This document shows positions 38,026-46,718 of a stretch of 64,000 bases of DNA, in pieces. Numbering within the stretch: position 1 is the stretch's first letter; the number at the start of each line of letters is the position of its first letter. Source of the DNA: Ciceribacter lividus (GTDB lineage: Bacteria > Pseudomonadota > Alphaproteobacteria > Rhizobiales > Rhizobiaceae); NCBI RefSeq assembly GCF_003337715.1, contig NZ_QPIX01000014.1, positions 1 to 64,000 on the forward strand. Reading direction: 5' to 3'. The notes under the pieces are model-generated. The model was not told the DNA's origin and did not search any database. It saw nothing but the letters and a program-made list of their open reading frames with translations. The translations under genes were made by a program, and so were the position numbers.

Positions 38026-39059
38026 CAGGCTTTACTCCCGCGCACTCGAGCGACCAGGGCTGCGACATTTTCCGGGTCAGCCTGAGGAGTGATTCCATGA
38101 CCGAGATTGAAGATCAGAGGTCCGTTTCCAAGTGCCGTCAGGATTGCATCGACACCTTCTGCCAAGGCATTTCCGCCTGCTACGACGCGCATCGGATCGA
38201 GATTTCCCTGTACTGGTCCATCCTTCTGCAGCTCGGCGGCAAAAGAGAGTGGCACCGTCCAGTCGAGTCCGATCGCGTCGGCGCCTGTCTTCGTGCGGTA
38301 ATTCGCCAGCATCAGGCCGGCTCCCTTCGCAAACGCGATTATTTTTGCCGACGGTCGTTGCGCCTTCACCGACGCAATGATCCTTGCCACCGGCTTGACG
38401 CAGTAGCGCTCGAACTCTTCCTCGCCGAGAACGCCTGCCCAGGAATCAAAAATCTGTAAAGCATCCGCGCCAGCATCGATCTGCGCCACCAGGTATTCGG
38501 CCGACAGCTCCGCGAGAACGGCCAGGAGGCGTTCAAACGCCTCCGGGTGCTGGTATCCAAACAGCCGTGCGGGGGCCTGATCGGGCGTTCCGTGGCCCGC
38601 GATCATGTAGGTGGCGACGGTCCACGGAGCACCGCAGAAACCCAACAGGGTCGTCTCGTTCGGCAACTCTTCGCGCAAGCGACGAACAGTCTCGAAGACA
38701 GGCCGAAGGTGCTCAAGAAAACCCGCGGGCTTCAGTGCTGCGATCTCATCTACCGAGATGGAATCCATCTGTGGGCCGTGACCCTCGGAAAAACGTACAT
38801 TGCGGTGAAGTGCATCCGGTACCACAAGGATATCCGAAAACAGTATGGCTGCGTCGAAGCCATACCTGCGGATCGGCTGGAGGGTAACCTCGACGGCGAG
38901 ATCAGGAGAGTAGCAGAGGTCGAGGAAGGTCTTCGCTCGTGAGCGTGTCGCCCTGTATTCGGGAAGATAACGCCCTGCCTGCCGCATGAGCCAAATCGGG
39001 GGCGGGTTCACGACCTCACCTCTCAAGACATCCATCACCTTCCGACGTGAATTGGCCAA
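38025..39059 (-). CDS. hemE: Uroporphyrinogen decarboxylase
   Basis: Decarboxylates the four acetate groups of uroporphyrinogen III to give coproporphyrinogen III. The 344 residues contain the family opening [20 protein letters not shown], the catalytic [11 protein letters not shown] region and [14 protein letters not shown]. The TTG at 39059 with GGAAGG upstream is taken as the start; an ATG eight codons in is an alternative. It borders the origin candidate, an arrangement also known from Caulobacter, where the chromosomal origin adjoins hemE and its promoter is linked to replication control. Confidence 0.95.
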   Translation of the reverse strand: MANSRRKVMDVLRGEVVNPPPIWLMRQAGRYLPEYRATRSRAKTFLDLCYSPDLAVEVTLQPIRRYGFDAAILFSDILVVPDALHRNVRFSEGHGPQMDSISVDEIAALKPAGFLEHLRPVFETVRRLREELPNETTLLGFCGAPWTVATYMIAGHGTPDQAPARLFGYQHPEAFERLLAVLAELSAEYLVAQIDAGADALQIFDSWAGVLGEEEFERYCVKPVARIIASVKAQRPSAKIIAFAKGAGLMLANYRTKTGADAIGLDWTVPLSFAAELQKDGPVQGNLDPMRVVAGGNALAEGVDAILTALGNGPLIFNLGHGITPQADPENVAALVARVRGSKA

Positions 39060-39291
39060 CGGTCGAACCTTCCAAAAAAAATATGAGATATGACTCTTCT
39101 TCTATTTCTAAGAGTCAGTGACTATCAAGGATTAAAGCTCCTCCCCAGGTGACAGGAGCTCTGCCGGCGATGTCTGAAATCCAAGCGATGAAATATCGCA
39201 TGGTCATGCTCCATATCGGGGAGAGTGAAATATCTCATTTGATTTCAAATACTTGTAGGACTCGTGTCTTAAAAATTCAGCGTGGACAGTC

Positions 39292-39300
39292 TGTGGATAA
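39292..39300 (-). promoter_or_regulatory. DnaA box 1
   Basis: TGTGGATAA is a perfect match to the reverse complement of the high-affinity consensus TTATCCACA. It lies inside the origin candidate. Confidence 0.88.
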
Positions 39301-39369
39301 CGTGAGCCTTTCTTTCTTCTGTTCCCGCAATCCACAGATAGTGCCGCGATCTCTCCCTGCACGGCGGGA

Positions 39370-39378
39370 TGTGGATAA
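39370..39378 (-). promoter_or_regulatory. DnaA box 2
   Basis: A second perfect TGTGGATAA, in the same orientation as box 1 and 78 bases (about 7.5 helical turns) from it. Confidence 0.88.
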
Positions 39379-39447
39379 AACGGCGCTTTTCCCCTTGCCT
39401 GGTAGCCTCGCGTGTCGCTACCTCTTCTTCTCCCAAGTTTTCAACAG

Positions 39448-40284
39448 ATGAGCAAAAACAGCGTGGAGAACAGAAGAAACTTCTTCCATCTGCATCTGAT
39501 TTCTGACTCGACCGGGGAGACTCTGATCTCGGCTGGACGAGCGGCTTCGGCGCAGTTCCATTCGAGTGTCGCAATCGAACACGTCTACCCTCTGATCCGT
39601 AACAAGCGGCAATTGACAGCAGTTCTCGAGGCGATCGATCAGGAGCCTGGAATTGTTCTCTACACGATCGTCGACCGCGAGCTTGCCGACCTCTTGGAAT
39701 CGCGCTGTCGCGAGATGGGACTTCCGACCGTCAATGTCCTGGAGCCGGTGATGGCAATATTCCAGACATATCTCGGCGCTCCATCGCGCCGGCGGGTAGG
39801 CGCGCAGCACGCGCTTACGGCCGAGTATTTCGCGCGTATCGAAGCTCTCAATTTCACCATGGACCATGACGACGGCCAATTGCCCGGTGACTACGACGAG
39901 GCGGATGTGGTGCTTGTCGGCATCAGCCGTACGTCGAAGACACCAACGAGCATCTACCTGGCCAATCGCGGCATCAAGACAGCCAATGTTCCCATCGTCT
40001 GCGGCGTACCGTTGCCCGAGAGCCTGCTCGGTGCCACGAAACCATTGATTGTTGGCCTGATTGCCACAAGCGATCGGATTTCCCAAGTGCGGGGAAACCG
40101 CGAGCTCGGGACGACGTCCGGTTTTGACCAGCGTGATTATACGGACCGCGCATCAATCGCTGAAGAGCTCAAATATGCGCGTCTGCTCTGTGCTCGCCAC
40201 AACTGGCCGCTGATCGATGTCACCAGACGGTCGATAGAAGAGACTGCCGCGGCGATCGTTGCCCTGAAGGTGAAGCTGCGTTAA
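39448..40284 (+). CDS. PPSR family kinase-phosphorylase (DUF299)
   Basis: This 278-residue DUF299 protein belongs to the family of bifunctional ADP-dependent kinase / Pi-dependent pyrophosphorylases that switch PEP synthetase (or plant PPDK) off and on. The P-loop is in [16 protein letters not shown]; other marks are [14 protein letters not shown] at the N-terminus and [15 protein letters not shown] at the C-terminus. The substrate in this organism (PPDK or PpsA) is not in the window. The start is ATG 39448; an earlier GTG frame runs into the origin gap. It is the first gene on the right side of oriC. Confidence 0.92.
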   Translation: MSKNSVENRRNFFHLHLISDSTGETLISAGRAASAQFHSSVAIEHVYPLIRNKRQLTAVLEAIDQEPGIVLYTIVDRELADLLESRCREMGLPTVNVLEPVMAIFQTYLGAPSRRRVGAQHALTAEYFARIEALNFTMDHDDGQLPGDYDEADVVLVGISRTSKTPTSIYLANRGIKTANVPIVCGVPLPESLLGATKPLIVGLIATSDRISQVRGNRELGTTSGFDQRDYTDRASIAEELKYARLLCARHNWPLIDVTRRSIEETAAAIVALKVKLR

Positions 40285-40317
40285 GCGATTCCCAATATCG
40301 GAACACGGATTGAGGAA

Positions 40318-40917
40318 ATGGCAATAGGGTTGGTTCTCGCGTCGGCAAGTTCGTCGCGGCGAATGTTGATGAGAAACGCCGGCCTGGAATTCGAGGCGAT
40401 TCCGGCAGAGATCGACGAGCGCGAAATCGAACGCGAGATCGGAAGCAGGTATATTGCACCTGCAGAACTGGCCGCGGAACTCGCACGCCGGAAGGCGCTC
40501 GATGTCAGCCGTCGTCTGACATCCGCGATGATCATCGGTTGCGACCAGACAATGTCGCTCGGCGATCGCGTATTCCACAAGCCGGTCGACATTACCGAGG
40601 CAAGGACCAACCTGATGATCCTCAGGGGCAAGACCCACTGCCTCAACAGTGCCGTTGTTCTGGCGCGCGGCGGTGCCATTCTCTGGAGCCACATTGGGGT
40701 CGCCGAACTGAGGATGCGCGAATTTTCCGATGATTTTCTCGATCTCTATCTGGCCAGAATGGCCGAGACGGTTTTGCGCAGTGTCGGAGCCTATCAACTT
40801 GAGGGAGAGGGAATTCAGCTCTTCGAGGGAATAGAGGGGGACTATTTCACCATCTTGGGACTTCCTCTCCTGCCGCTGCTGGCAAAACTCCGGGAACTGG
40901 GGGAGATCGATGTCTGA
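40318..40917 (+). CDS. Maf-like nucleotide pyrophosphatase
   Basis: This 199-residue Maf/Ham1-superfamily protein hydrolyses non-canonical or modified nucleoside triphosphates (dTTP/UTP or m7GTP types). It begins [19 protein letters not shown], the Maf signature, and carries the [16 protein letters not shown] catalytic region. The usual SWR or RQE specificity triad is not obvious, so the subclass is left open. It overlaps the start of aroE by eight bases and heads a maf-aroE-coaE-dnaQ operon. Confidence 0.9.
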   Translation: MAIGLVLASASSSRRMLMRNAGLEFEAIPAEIDEREIEREIGSRYIAPAELAAELARRKALDVSRRLTSAMIIGCDQTMSLGDRVFHKPVDITEARTNLMILRGKTHCLNSAVVLARGGAILWSHIGVAELRMREFSDDFLDLYLARMAETVLRSVGAYQLEGEGIQLFEGIEGDYFTILGLPLLPLLAKLRELGEIDV

Positions 40918-41767
40918 TTCACGTGAAACAGGTCGCCACGCGTTCGTTGTAGGCTATCCAATCAAACATTCCCGCTCGCCGCTTATTCACGGGTACTGGC
41001 TCAAGCAGTTTGGCATCGACGGAAGTTATCGTGCCATAGAGGTTAGCGAAGCGGATCTTCCAACCTTTATCGCGAATCTGAGAGATGGCACGGCCGGTTA
41101 TCGTGGTGGTAATGTCACGATACCGCATAAGGAACAGGCGGTGCGGCTTGCCGACAAGCCGGATGCCTTGAGCGAGGAGCTTGGTGCCGCCAACACGCTG
41201 TGGGTCGAAAACGGGCTGGTGTATTCGACGAATACCGACGGCCTCGGCTTCCTTGCCAATCTTGATGAGCGTAGGCCGGGTTGGGATCGTTGCGAGAAAG
41301 CAGTTGTCCTTGGTGCTGGCGGAGCAAGCCGCGCGGTCATCCAGGCTCTAAGGGATCGGGGCTTCAGCGAGATTCACGTCGTCAACCGTACGGTGGAGCG
41401 AGCGCAGGAACTCGCGGACCGTTTCGGAAGAAAGGTCTTCGCTCATCCGATGGAGGGGCTTGCCGAAGTTCTTACCGGAGCCGGTTTGTTCGTCAACACG
41501 ACGTCGCTCGGAATGCATGGCTCGCCGGTGCCGGAATTTCCATTGCAGCGGTTGGCGCCAGACGCAACTGTAACCGACCTCGTCTACATTCCGCTCGTAA
41601 CGCCGCTTCTTCGGCAGGCGGAGAAGCATGGATTTGCGACCGTGGATGGGCTCGGCATGCTTCTCCATCAAGCGGTTCCAGGTTTTGAGAAGTGGTTCGG
41701 CCGTCGCCCGGAGGTGACAGCCGAGCTGCGGCAATTGGTGATAGCCGACATGGAAAAGCAGGCATGA
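40910..41767 (+). CDS. aroE: Shikimate dehydrogenase
   Basis: NADPH-dependent reduction of 3-dehydroshikimate in the aromatic amino-acid pathway. The 285 residues have the substrate motif [16 protein letters not shown], the catalytic Lys in [12 protein letters not shown], the NADP loop [12 protein letters not shown] and the [19 protein letters not shown]-terminus. Strong GGGGGAG ribosome binding site inside the maf end. The first codons ([10 protein letters not shown]) overlie parS site 3. Its stop overlaps the coaE start (ATGA). Confidence 0.95.
   Translation: MSDSRETGRHAFVVGYPIKHSRSPLIHGYWLKQFGIDGSYRAIEVSEADLPTFIANLRDGTAGYRGGNVTIPHKEQAVRLADKPDALSEELGAANTLWVENGLVYSTNTDGLGFLANLDERRPGWDRCEKAVVLGAGGASRAVIQALRDRGFSEIHVVNRTVERAQELADRFGRKVFAHPMEGLAEVLTGAGLFVNTTSLGMHGSPVPEFPLQRLAPDATVTDLVYIPLVTPLLRQAEKHGFATVDGLGMLLHQAVPGFEKWFGRRPEVTAELRQLVIADMEKQA
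40915..40930. other. parS: parS site 3 (aroE start)
   Basis: TGATTCACGTGAAACA is a 15 of 16 match to the parS consensus. It covers the maf stop codon and codons 2-7 of aroE and lies about 1.5 kb to the right of the origin candidate. Confidence 0.93.
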
Positions 41768-42363
41768 TCGTCGTTGGGCTGACCGGTTCGATCGGTATGG
41801 GAAAGTCCACGACGGCGTCGCTGTTTGCTGAGCAGGGGATTCCAGTCAATAATTCCGATCAGGTAGTCCATGATCTTTATCGCGGGGAAGCCGCGCCCCT
41901 TGTCGCGGCCGCCTTCCCGGAGGCTGTCGAAGACGGCGTCGTCGATCGAAAGAAGCTTGCGGAGAATCTGGCAAAGAATCCGGCTAACTTTAAGGTGCTT
42001 GAGGCGATCGTTCATCCGTTGGTGCGCGCCAGGGAGCGCGAATTCCTCGACGGTGCCTGCCGTTCCGGCGCAGACATCGCCGTTCTGGACATACCACTTC
42101 TTTTCGAGACCGGTGCCGAAGATCGCGTCGATGTCGTCGTGGTTGTCACTTGTGATCCGCAGATTCAGAAGGAACGAGTCCTCAGGCGGCCGGGAATGAC
42201 CGAGGAGAAATTCAACTTGATCCTTTCCCGCCAGATACCGGATAAGGAAAAGCGGGCTCGGGCGGACTTCATTGTCGACACCGGTCATGGCATCGAATCG
42301 GCAAGGAGTCAGGTTGGCGAGATTGTCTCGACCTTGCGGCGCCGGCCGTCTGCTGGAGAATAG
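41764..42363 (+). CDS. coaE: Dephospho-CoA kinase
   Basis: Final step of coenzyme A synthesis: phosphorylates the 3'-hydroxyl of dephospho-CoA. The 199-residue P-loop kinase has GSIGMGKST (8-16), the DQVVHDLY region binding substrate, and [14 protein letters not shown]. It begins at the ATG overlapping the aroE stop (ATGA at 41764-41767); an upstream ATG in aroE is not family-like. It is followed three bases later by dnaQ. Confidence 0.95.
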   Translation: MIVVGLTGSIGMGKSTTASLFAEQGIPVNNSDQVVHDLYRGEAAPLVAAAFPEAVEDGVVDRKKLAENLAKNPANFKVLEAIVHPLVRAREREFLDGACRSGADIAVLDIPLLFETGAEDRVDVVVVVTCDPQIQKERVLRRPGMTEEKFNLILSRQIPDKEKRARADFIVDTGHGIESARSQVGEIVSTLRRRPSAGE

Positions 42364-42366
42364 CAT

Positions 42367-43068
42367 ATGCGCGAAATCGTCTTCGACACGGAAACGACGG
42401 GACTGGAATCGAGGTTCGACCGGGTCATCGAGATCGGCGGGATCGAGCTGCTTAACCATTTTCCGACAGGGCGCAGTTTTCATGTCTACATCAACCCCGG
42501 TGATCGCAAGGTGCATCCCGATGCGCTGGCGGTCCATGGCATCTCAGACGATTTTCTGAAGGACAAGCCGCGTTTTGCGGACATTGTCGAGGAACTCGTC
42601 GAGTTCTTCGATGGCGCGCGATGGATTGCTCATAACGCAAATTTCGACATCGGCTTCATAAACGCTGAGTTCGAGAGGCTGAGCCGACCGCCAGTACCGG
42701 CTGACATGGTGACCGACACCTTGGCGCTGGCACGCCGGAAACATCCGATGGGCCCCAATTCGCTCGATGCCCTTTGCCGGCGCTACGGAGTCGACAATTC
42801 CCACCGCGCCAAGCACGGGGCACTTCTCGACGCCGAACTGTTGGCCGAGGTTTACATCGAGATGCTCGGCGGCCGTCAGGCCGCCTTCGGACTGGTGCAG
42901 GCCGAAGAAAAGAAGATTGTTTTGGAGGAAGAAGTAGAGATCGCCGATCATCTGCTCGTGAGGTCGGTCGAGCTTGCCGCGCGTCTCACTCCCGAGGAAA
43001 TCGAGTCTCACCGCGCGCTGGTCGAGCGCCTTGGCCAGAAGGCGATCTGGTCGAGGTACCAGTCTTAG
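42367..43068 (+). CDS. dnaQ: DNA polymerase III epsilon subunit (proofreading exonuclease)
   Basis: 3'-5' proofreading subunit of the replicative polymerase. The 233 residues show the DEDDh exonuclease motifs: FDTETTGLE (Exo I), AHNANFDIGFINAEF (Exo II) and HRAKHGALLDAELLAEVY (Exo III with the general-base histidine). The C-terminal tail is the likely contact to the alpha subunit. GGAG precedes ATG 42367. It is the last gene of the maf operon, ending at an intrinsic terminator. Confidence 0.95.
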   Translation: MREIVFDTETTGLESRFDRVIEIGGIELLNHFPTGRSFHVYINPGDRKVHPDALAVHGISDDFLKDKPRFADIVEELVEFFDGARWIAHNANFDIGFINAEFERLSRPPVPADMVTDTLALARRKHPMGPNSLDALCRRYGVDNSHRAKHGALLDAELLAEVYIEMLGGRQAAFGLVQAEEKKIVLEEEVEIADHLLVRSVELAARLTPEEIESHRALVERLGQKAIWSRYQS

Positions 43069-43094
43069 GAAACGTGAACCTCAAGAAGGAAAAA

Positions 43095-43112
43095 AGCCCG
43101 GCGAACCGGGCT
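43095..43112 (+). terminator. Intrinsic terminator after dnaQ
   Basis: AGCCCGG (43095-43101) pairs with CCGGGCT (43106-43112) around a CGAA tetraloop and is followed by CCTTTTT. An A-run on the left side suggests it also serves the convergent secB gene. Confidence 0.9.
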
Positions 43113-43133
43113 CCTTTTTCGTGAAAGCTGTGG

Positions 43134-43607
43134 TCAGTTCGTAGCCTGGACCTTGGCGCGGGCCTGTTCTTCAGCCACACGCTGAGCGAACATCTGTGCA
43201 AAATCGATCGGATCGATCATCAGCGGCGGGAAGCCACCGTTGCGAGTTGCGTCGGCGATGATCTGGCGTGCGAAGGGGAAAAGCAGGCGCGGGCACTCGA
43301 TAAACAGAACCGGCAGCATATGCTCCTGCGGGAAGCCGGAAATACGGAAGACGCCGCCATAAACCAGTTCGGCCGCGAATACGGTCTTGTCCCCGTCCTT
43401 GGCTTCGGCATTCAGCGAAAGCACGACGTCGAAATCCGACTCCGACAGCGGATTTGCGTTGACGTTGACGTTGATGTTGATCGCGGGAGCCCTGTCGCGC
43501 GCCTGCAGCGATCGCGGAGCGCCGGGGTTCTCGAAGGAGAGATCCTTGATGTACTGAGCCAGAATGTTGAGGGAGGGGCTCGCCGTTCCCGTGTTGTCGT
43601 TGGCCAT
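43134..43607 (-). CDS. secB: Protein-export chaperone SecB
   Basis: Cytoplasmic tetrameric chaperone that delivers unfolded preproteins to SecA. The 157 residues match the alphaproteobacterial SecB, with [19 protein letters not shown] near the N-terminus, [13 protein letters not shown] and [20 protein letters not shown] in the core. ATG 43607 is chosen; the 14 upstream in-frame codons are not conserved. It is convergent with dnaQ across the shared terminator. Confidence 0.96.
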   Translation of the reverse strand: MANDNTGTASPSLNILAQYIKDLSFENPGAPRSLQARDRAPAININVNVNANPLSESDFDVVLSLNAEAKDGDKTVFAAELVYGGVFRISGFPQEHMLPVLFIECPRLLFPFARQIIADATRNGGFPPLMIDPIDFAQMFAQRVAEEQARAKVQATN

Positions 43608-43697
43608 TGGGCGTTCCTCGTGGCTTGGATTGTCGTGGCCATCTAACACTTCGGGCCTATGGTGACAACCCTCACGCCGCGTCCGAAGCTGAAGAGC

Positions 43698-44192
43698 CTA
43701 ACGGTTGTCTTCCTTCTTTACACGCCACGGGGAATGCTCATCGGGTTCTCGACGAAAGTCGGTCTCACCGAGATCGATCGTTCGCGTCGGGGGCGCTTGA
43801 TGCGCGCCCGATCCGGCATAGAAGCGTTGGCGCGACGAGAAGAAGAAGGTCCGCGCACCAAGTCGTGACCACAACAGATTCCGCACGAATGGCAGCAGGA
43901 GCAAGAGACCCACCAGATCGGTGACAAAACCTGGAATGATTAGCAGTATGGCCGCAACGGCAATCATGGCGCCGTGGACAAACACCTTTTCTGGATCGGT
44001 GCCGAGGCCGTCTTTTTCACGCAGCTTGCGTATCATGCCGATGCCGCGAACGCGAAGCAATGTGAGCCCGGCGACGGTCGAAAGGACGATCAATCCCAGC
44101 GTTACGGCAATGCCGACCGCCTTGCCGACGATAATGAAGCCCGCGATCTCGATAAGCGGGAGAACTATGAACAGCAATGCTGGAATGCGCAT
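43698..44192 (-). CDS. fxsA: FxsA family membrane protein
   Basis: This 164-residue protein has three to four hydrophobic segments: IPALLFIVLPLIEIAGFIIV, a segment near VGIAVTLGLIVLSTVAG, and one at MIAVAAILLIIPGFVTDLVG. Between them is the FxsA motif (TLLRVRGIGMIRKLRE). In E. coli FxsA suppresses F-plasmid exclusion of phage T7, but its normal role is unknown. The ATG at 44192 has GGAGGAGAG upstream, excluding a longer frame. It is divergent from the tim44-like gene. Confidence 0.9.
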   Translation of the reverse strand: MRIPALLFIVLPLIEIAGFIIVGKAVGIAVTLGLIVLSTVAGLTLLRVRGIGMIRKLREKDGLGTDPEKVFVHGAMIAVAAILLIIPGFVTDLVGLLLLLPFVRNLLWSRLGARTFFFSSRQRFYAGSGAHQAPPTRTIDLGETDFRREPDEHSPWRVKKEDNR

Positions 44193-44347
44193 GCGCAACT
44201 CTCTCCTCCGAACCCTCCGGCCGCCTTTCGGCAAATGGCTCGGCATGACGATGCGCGCCAAAGACTTGGCAGCGCCATTTGAATGATGGCCGAATGCAGA
44301 CTATATGGGGATGAAGAACGGAAAAATAAACGTCAGCGGCGGATGCG

Positions 44348-45043
44348 ATGGGTTCCAACGACTTTGTAACGCTCTTTTTTCTCGTGGCCGCAGTCCTGAT
44401 TTTTCTTCAGCTGCGTAGCGTGCTGGGCCGCAGGACAGGCAATGAGAAGCCGCCCTTCGAGCCATATGGCTCACGCGATGCGTCGCAAGTGCCCGGCACG
44501 GACGACGGAAAGCTGGTGACATTGCCGCGCCGCGACGAAGGAGGAGATGACCGCTTTTCGGCCATTGATTCTTTCGCGAAGCCCGGCACATCGCTGAATT
44601 CGTCGCTGCGGGACCTTGTCGCCGTTGATCCCAGCTTCAATCCGAAGGAGTTTCTGAACGGTGCGCGGCTGGCCTACGAGATGATCGTGACAGCCTTTGC
44701 CGAGGGCGACCGCAAGACGTTGAAGAACCTGCTCTCGCGCGACGTCTACGAGGGGTTCGACGGTGCGATATCCGAGCGAGAGTCCCGCGGCGAAATGATG
44801 AAGTCGACTTTCGTTGGCATCGAAAAGGCTGAAATCAAGCAGGTCTCTGTCAAGGACAGCGAAGAGCAGGTGACCGTCCGCGTGGTCTGCCAGCTGATAA
44901 CGGCAACCTTCGGCAAGGACGGAAAGCTGATTGACGGCGACCCGGAAGCGGTAAGCGAAGTCAACGACATCTGGACGTTTGCACGTGACATTCGCTCGCG
45001 TGACCCGAACTGGAAGCTCGTGGCGACCGAATCGGAACAATGA
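44348..45043 (+). CDS. Tim44/TimA domain protein
   Basis: This 231-residue protein has an N-terminal membrane anchor (FVTLFFLVAAVLIFLQLRSV), a linker of about 70 residues, and a C-terminal Tim44-like domain (about 95-231) with FNPKEFLNGARLAYEMIVTA and DIWTFARDIRSRDPNWKLVA. The fold is related to the mitochondrial import motor subunit Tim44. In alphaproteobacteria the TimA homologue is an inner-membrane protein of uncertain function, not a proven translocase part. Its stop overlaps the mltA start (ATGA). Location next to secB/fxsA suggests a cell-envelope role. Confidence 0.88.
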   Translation: MGSNDFVTLFFLVAAVLIFLQLRSVLGRRTGNEKPPFEPYGSRDASQVPGTDDGKLVTLPRRDEGGDDRFSAIDSFAKPGTSLNSSLRDLVAVDPSFNPKEFLNGARLAYEMIVTAFAEGDRKTLKNLLSRDVYEGFDGAISERESRGEMMKSTFVGIEKAEIKQVSVKDSEEQVTVRVVCQLITATFGKDGKLIDGDPEAVSEVNDIWTFARDIRSRDPNWKLVATESEQ

Positions 45044-46158
45044 ACGGCAGCCCCGCAGGATTTCGACTGACACCCGTCTCGTTTGACGAGATCCCTGGAT
45101 GGCGTGATGATGACCCGTCGCCCCTGTTTGCGGGGTTACAGGCGTGCCGACGGTACGTTCGGTCTGTGAAGCCGTACCGCACCGGCTCGCTGGGTCTTAG
45201 CTGTGACGATCTGATGCCGCTTCTCGACAAGGCCGAAGAAGTGGCGATTCAATCCGGCGAAGTCGCCCGCCGATTCTTCGAGATCGAATGTCAGCCGTTC
45301 CGGATTGACCAAACGGAGGGAAAAGCGGGTCTTGTCACGGCCTTCTACGAGCCTGAGGTAGCAGTCTCGTCGACCCGAGACGGTGAGTACCTCCATCCCT
45401 TCTATCGTCGCCCCCCCGACCTGGTCGATATCGATCAGGAGAACAGGCCTGCCGATGTTGACCCCTCCTATCGCTTCGGTTTGCTACAGGACGGTGTGAT
45501 TTCGATCTATCCCGACCGGAGAGTGATCGATCAGGGTTATCTTGAGGGACGGAATCTCGAAATCGCCTGGGCGAAATCCAAGGTCGACGTCTTCTTTGCG
45601 CATGTTCAGGGCGCCGCGCGACTTCTCTATCCGGACGGCACGACGAAGCGTATCACCTATGACGCGAAGGCGGGGCACCCCTTTTCGGCGATCGGTAAGC
45701 TGCTCATCGAGCGGGGCGAGATCGAGCCGTCAAATATCTCTATGCAATCGATCCGCAGTTGGCTGGCACAGCATCCCGACCAGACCGACGAGGTGTTGTG
45801 GCACAACCGGTCTTACATATTCTTCCGAGAGGCAGCCGTGGACGATCCGGAACTCGGTCCGATTGCCGCTGCAAAAGTCCCCCTGATTGCGGGACGGTCT
45901 CTGGCCGTCGACCGGCAAATCCACACGTTTGGTTTCCCCTTCTTCGTCCGTTCCGAAGCTCTGACGACCATCGATGCCGGTAAGCCGTTCGCGCGGCTGA
46001 TGCTGGCCCTCGATACCGGTTCGGCCATTGTCGGCCCGGCGCGAGGTGACATCTTCACCGGTTCGGGTGATGCCGCCGGAGAACTGGCGGGAGCCGTTCG
46101 CAACAATGCAGACTTCTATATACTTGTGCCGAAAAATGCAGCGGTGAGGTATATCTAG
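45040..46158 (+). CDS. mltA: Membrane-bound lytic murein transglycosylase MltA
   Basis: Cleaves peptidoglycan glycan strands to 1,6-anhydro products. The 372 residues contain the MltA domain (about 90-250, GLVTAFYEPEVAVSS and LIERGEIEPSNISMQSIRSW) and the C-terminal 3D domain with catalytic-type aspartate in LALDTGSAIVGPARGDIFTG. No signal peptide or lipobox is visible at the chosen ATG, unlike E. coli MltA, so export must use an unrecognised signal or the start may differ. It is coupled to the upstream tim44-like gene and downstream smr-like gene by single-codon overlaps. Confidence 0.92.
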   Translation: MNGSPAGFRLTPVSFDEIPGWRDDDPSPLFAGLQACRRYVRSVKPYRTGSLGLSCDDLMPLLDKAEEVAIQSGEVARRFFEIECQPFRIDQTEGKAGLVTAFYEPEVAVSSTRDGEYLHPFYRRPPDLVDIDQENRPADVDPSYRFGLLQDGVISIYPDRRVIDQGYLEGRNLEIAWAKSKVDVFFAHVQGAARLLYPDGTTKRITYDAKAGHPFSAIGKLLIERGEIEPSNISMQSIRSWLAQHPDQTDEVLWHNRSYIFFREAAVDDPELGPIAAAKVPLIAGRSLAVDRQIHTFGFPFFVRSEALTTIDAGKPFARLMLALDTGSAIVGPARGDIFTGSGDAAGELAGAVRNNADFYILVPKNAAVRYI

Positions 46159-46718
46159 TGCCGGGAAAGGGAGAGCTCAGCGGCGAGGACCGTATCCTCT
46201 GGGGAAAGGTGGCCCGGACCACGCGACCACTGCACGGTCGGTTCGAAGAACTGTTGGTTTTCGAGGAGGAGTTTGTCGAACCGGCGGTGTCGGTTCCAGG
46301 TATGGTCGAGCGATCGGAAGCCGGTGTTGCCTCGGCGGCGGCCGAGACCGACCGCCAAAAGAAGACTGCCGGCCGTCATCATCCACTGGAAAAACCAGTC
46401 AAGCGCAAACTGGCGCGGGGACATCTCGCTCTCGAAGCGCGCATCGATCTCCATGGGCTCGTCCAGAGCGAGGCGCACGCAATGCTTCTCGACTTCCTCG
46501 TGAGGGCGAGTGAGCGTGGAATGCGGCATGTGCTCGTCATCACAGGCAAGGGTAGCTCGCTTGGAAGCGACGGTGCGTTGAAGCGCGCTGTTCCGCTATG
46601 GTTTTCGAAACCGGAGTTCCGCCACTTGATTTCGTCGTACGAGGCGGCGGCACGCCAGCATGGCGGCGAGGGCGCGCTGTATGTACGTCTGTCCCGCAGA
46701 CGCGGAGATCGCCCATGA
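46158..46718 (+). CDS. Smr (MutS2-type) domain protein
   Basis: This 186-residue protein has a variable N-terminal half and a C-terminal Smr endonuclease-like domain. The two Smr motifs are present: IDLHGLVQSEAH (DLHG) and VLVITGKGS (TGKG), followed by HGGEGALYVRLSR. Stand-alone Smr proteins have been tied to DNA nicking or mRNA/ribosome rescue; the role here is unknown. It starts at GTG 46158 on the last base of the mltA stop region, with GAGG nine bases upstream. Its end overlaps the xre gene (ATGA). Confidence 0.88.
   Translation: MPGKGELSGEDRILWGKVARTTRPLHGRFEELLVFEEEFVEPAVSVPGMVERSEAGVASAAAETDRQKKTAGRHHPLEKPVKRKLARGHLALEARIDLHGLVQSEAHAMLLDFLVRASERGMRHVLVITGKGSSLGSDGALKRAVPLWFSKPEFRHLISSYEAAARQHGGEGALYVRLSRRRGDRP

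Larger units (their letters stand above)
39060..39447. other. oriC: Candidate chromosomal replication origin (oriC)
   Basis: This 388-bp non-coding, AT-rich gap lies between divergent hemE and the PPSR gene. It holds two perfect DnaA boxes (TGTGGATAA at 39292-39300 and 39370-39378), a weaker opposite-strand box (CAATCCACA 39328-39336), an A-run at 39074-39081, and inverted repeats at 39092-39116 and 39136-39160. It also holds three copies of an ATGAGATAT-like motif. The Caulobacter origin is known to lie in the same hemE/DUF299 interval, and the Sinorhizobium meliloti chromosomal origin is reported next to hemE. Strand polarity of flanking genes and nearby parS sites support the call. Confidence 0.85.

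Noticed and set aside
44983-44998. CACGTG-containing site in the tim44-like gene as parS
   Set aside because: Flanks differ from parS at six of ten positions.
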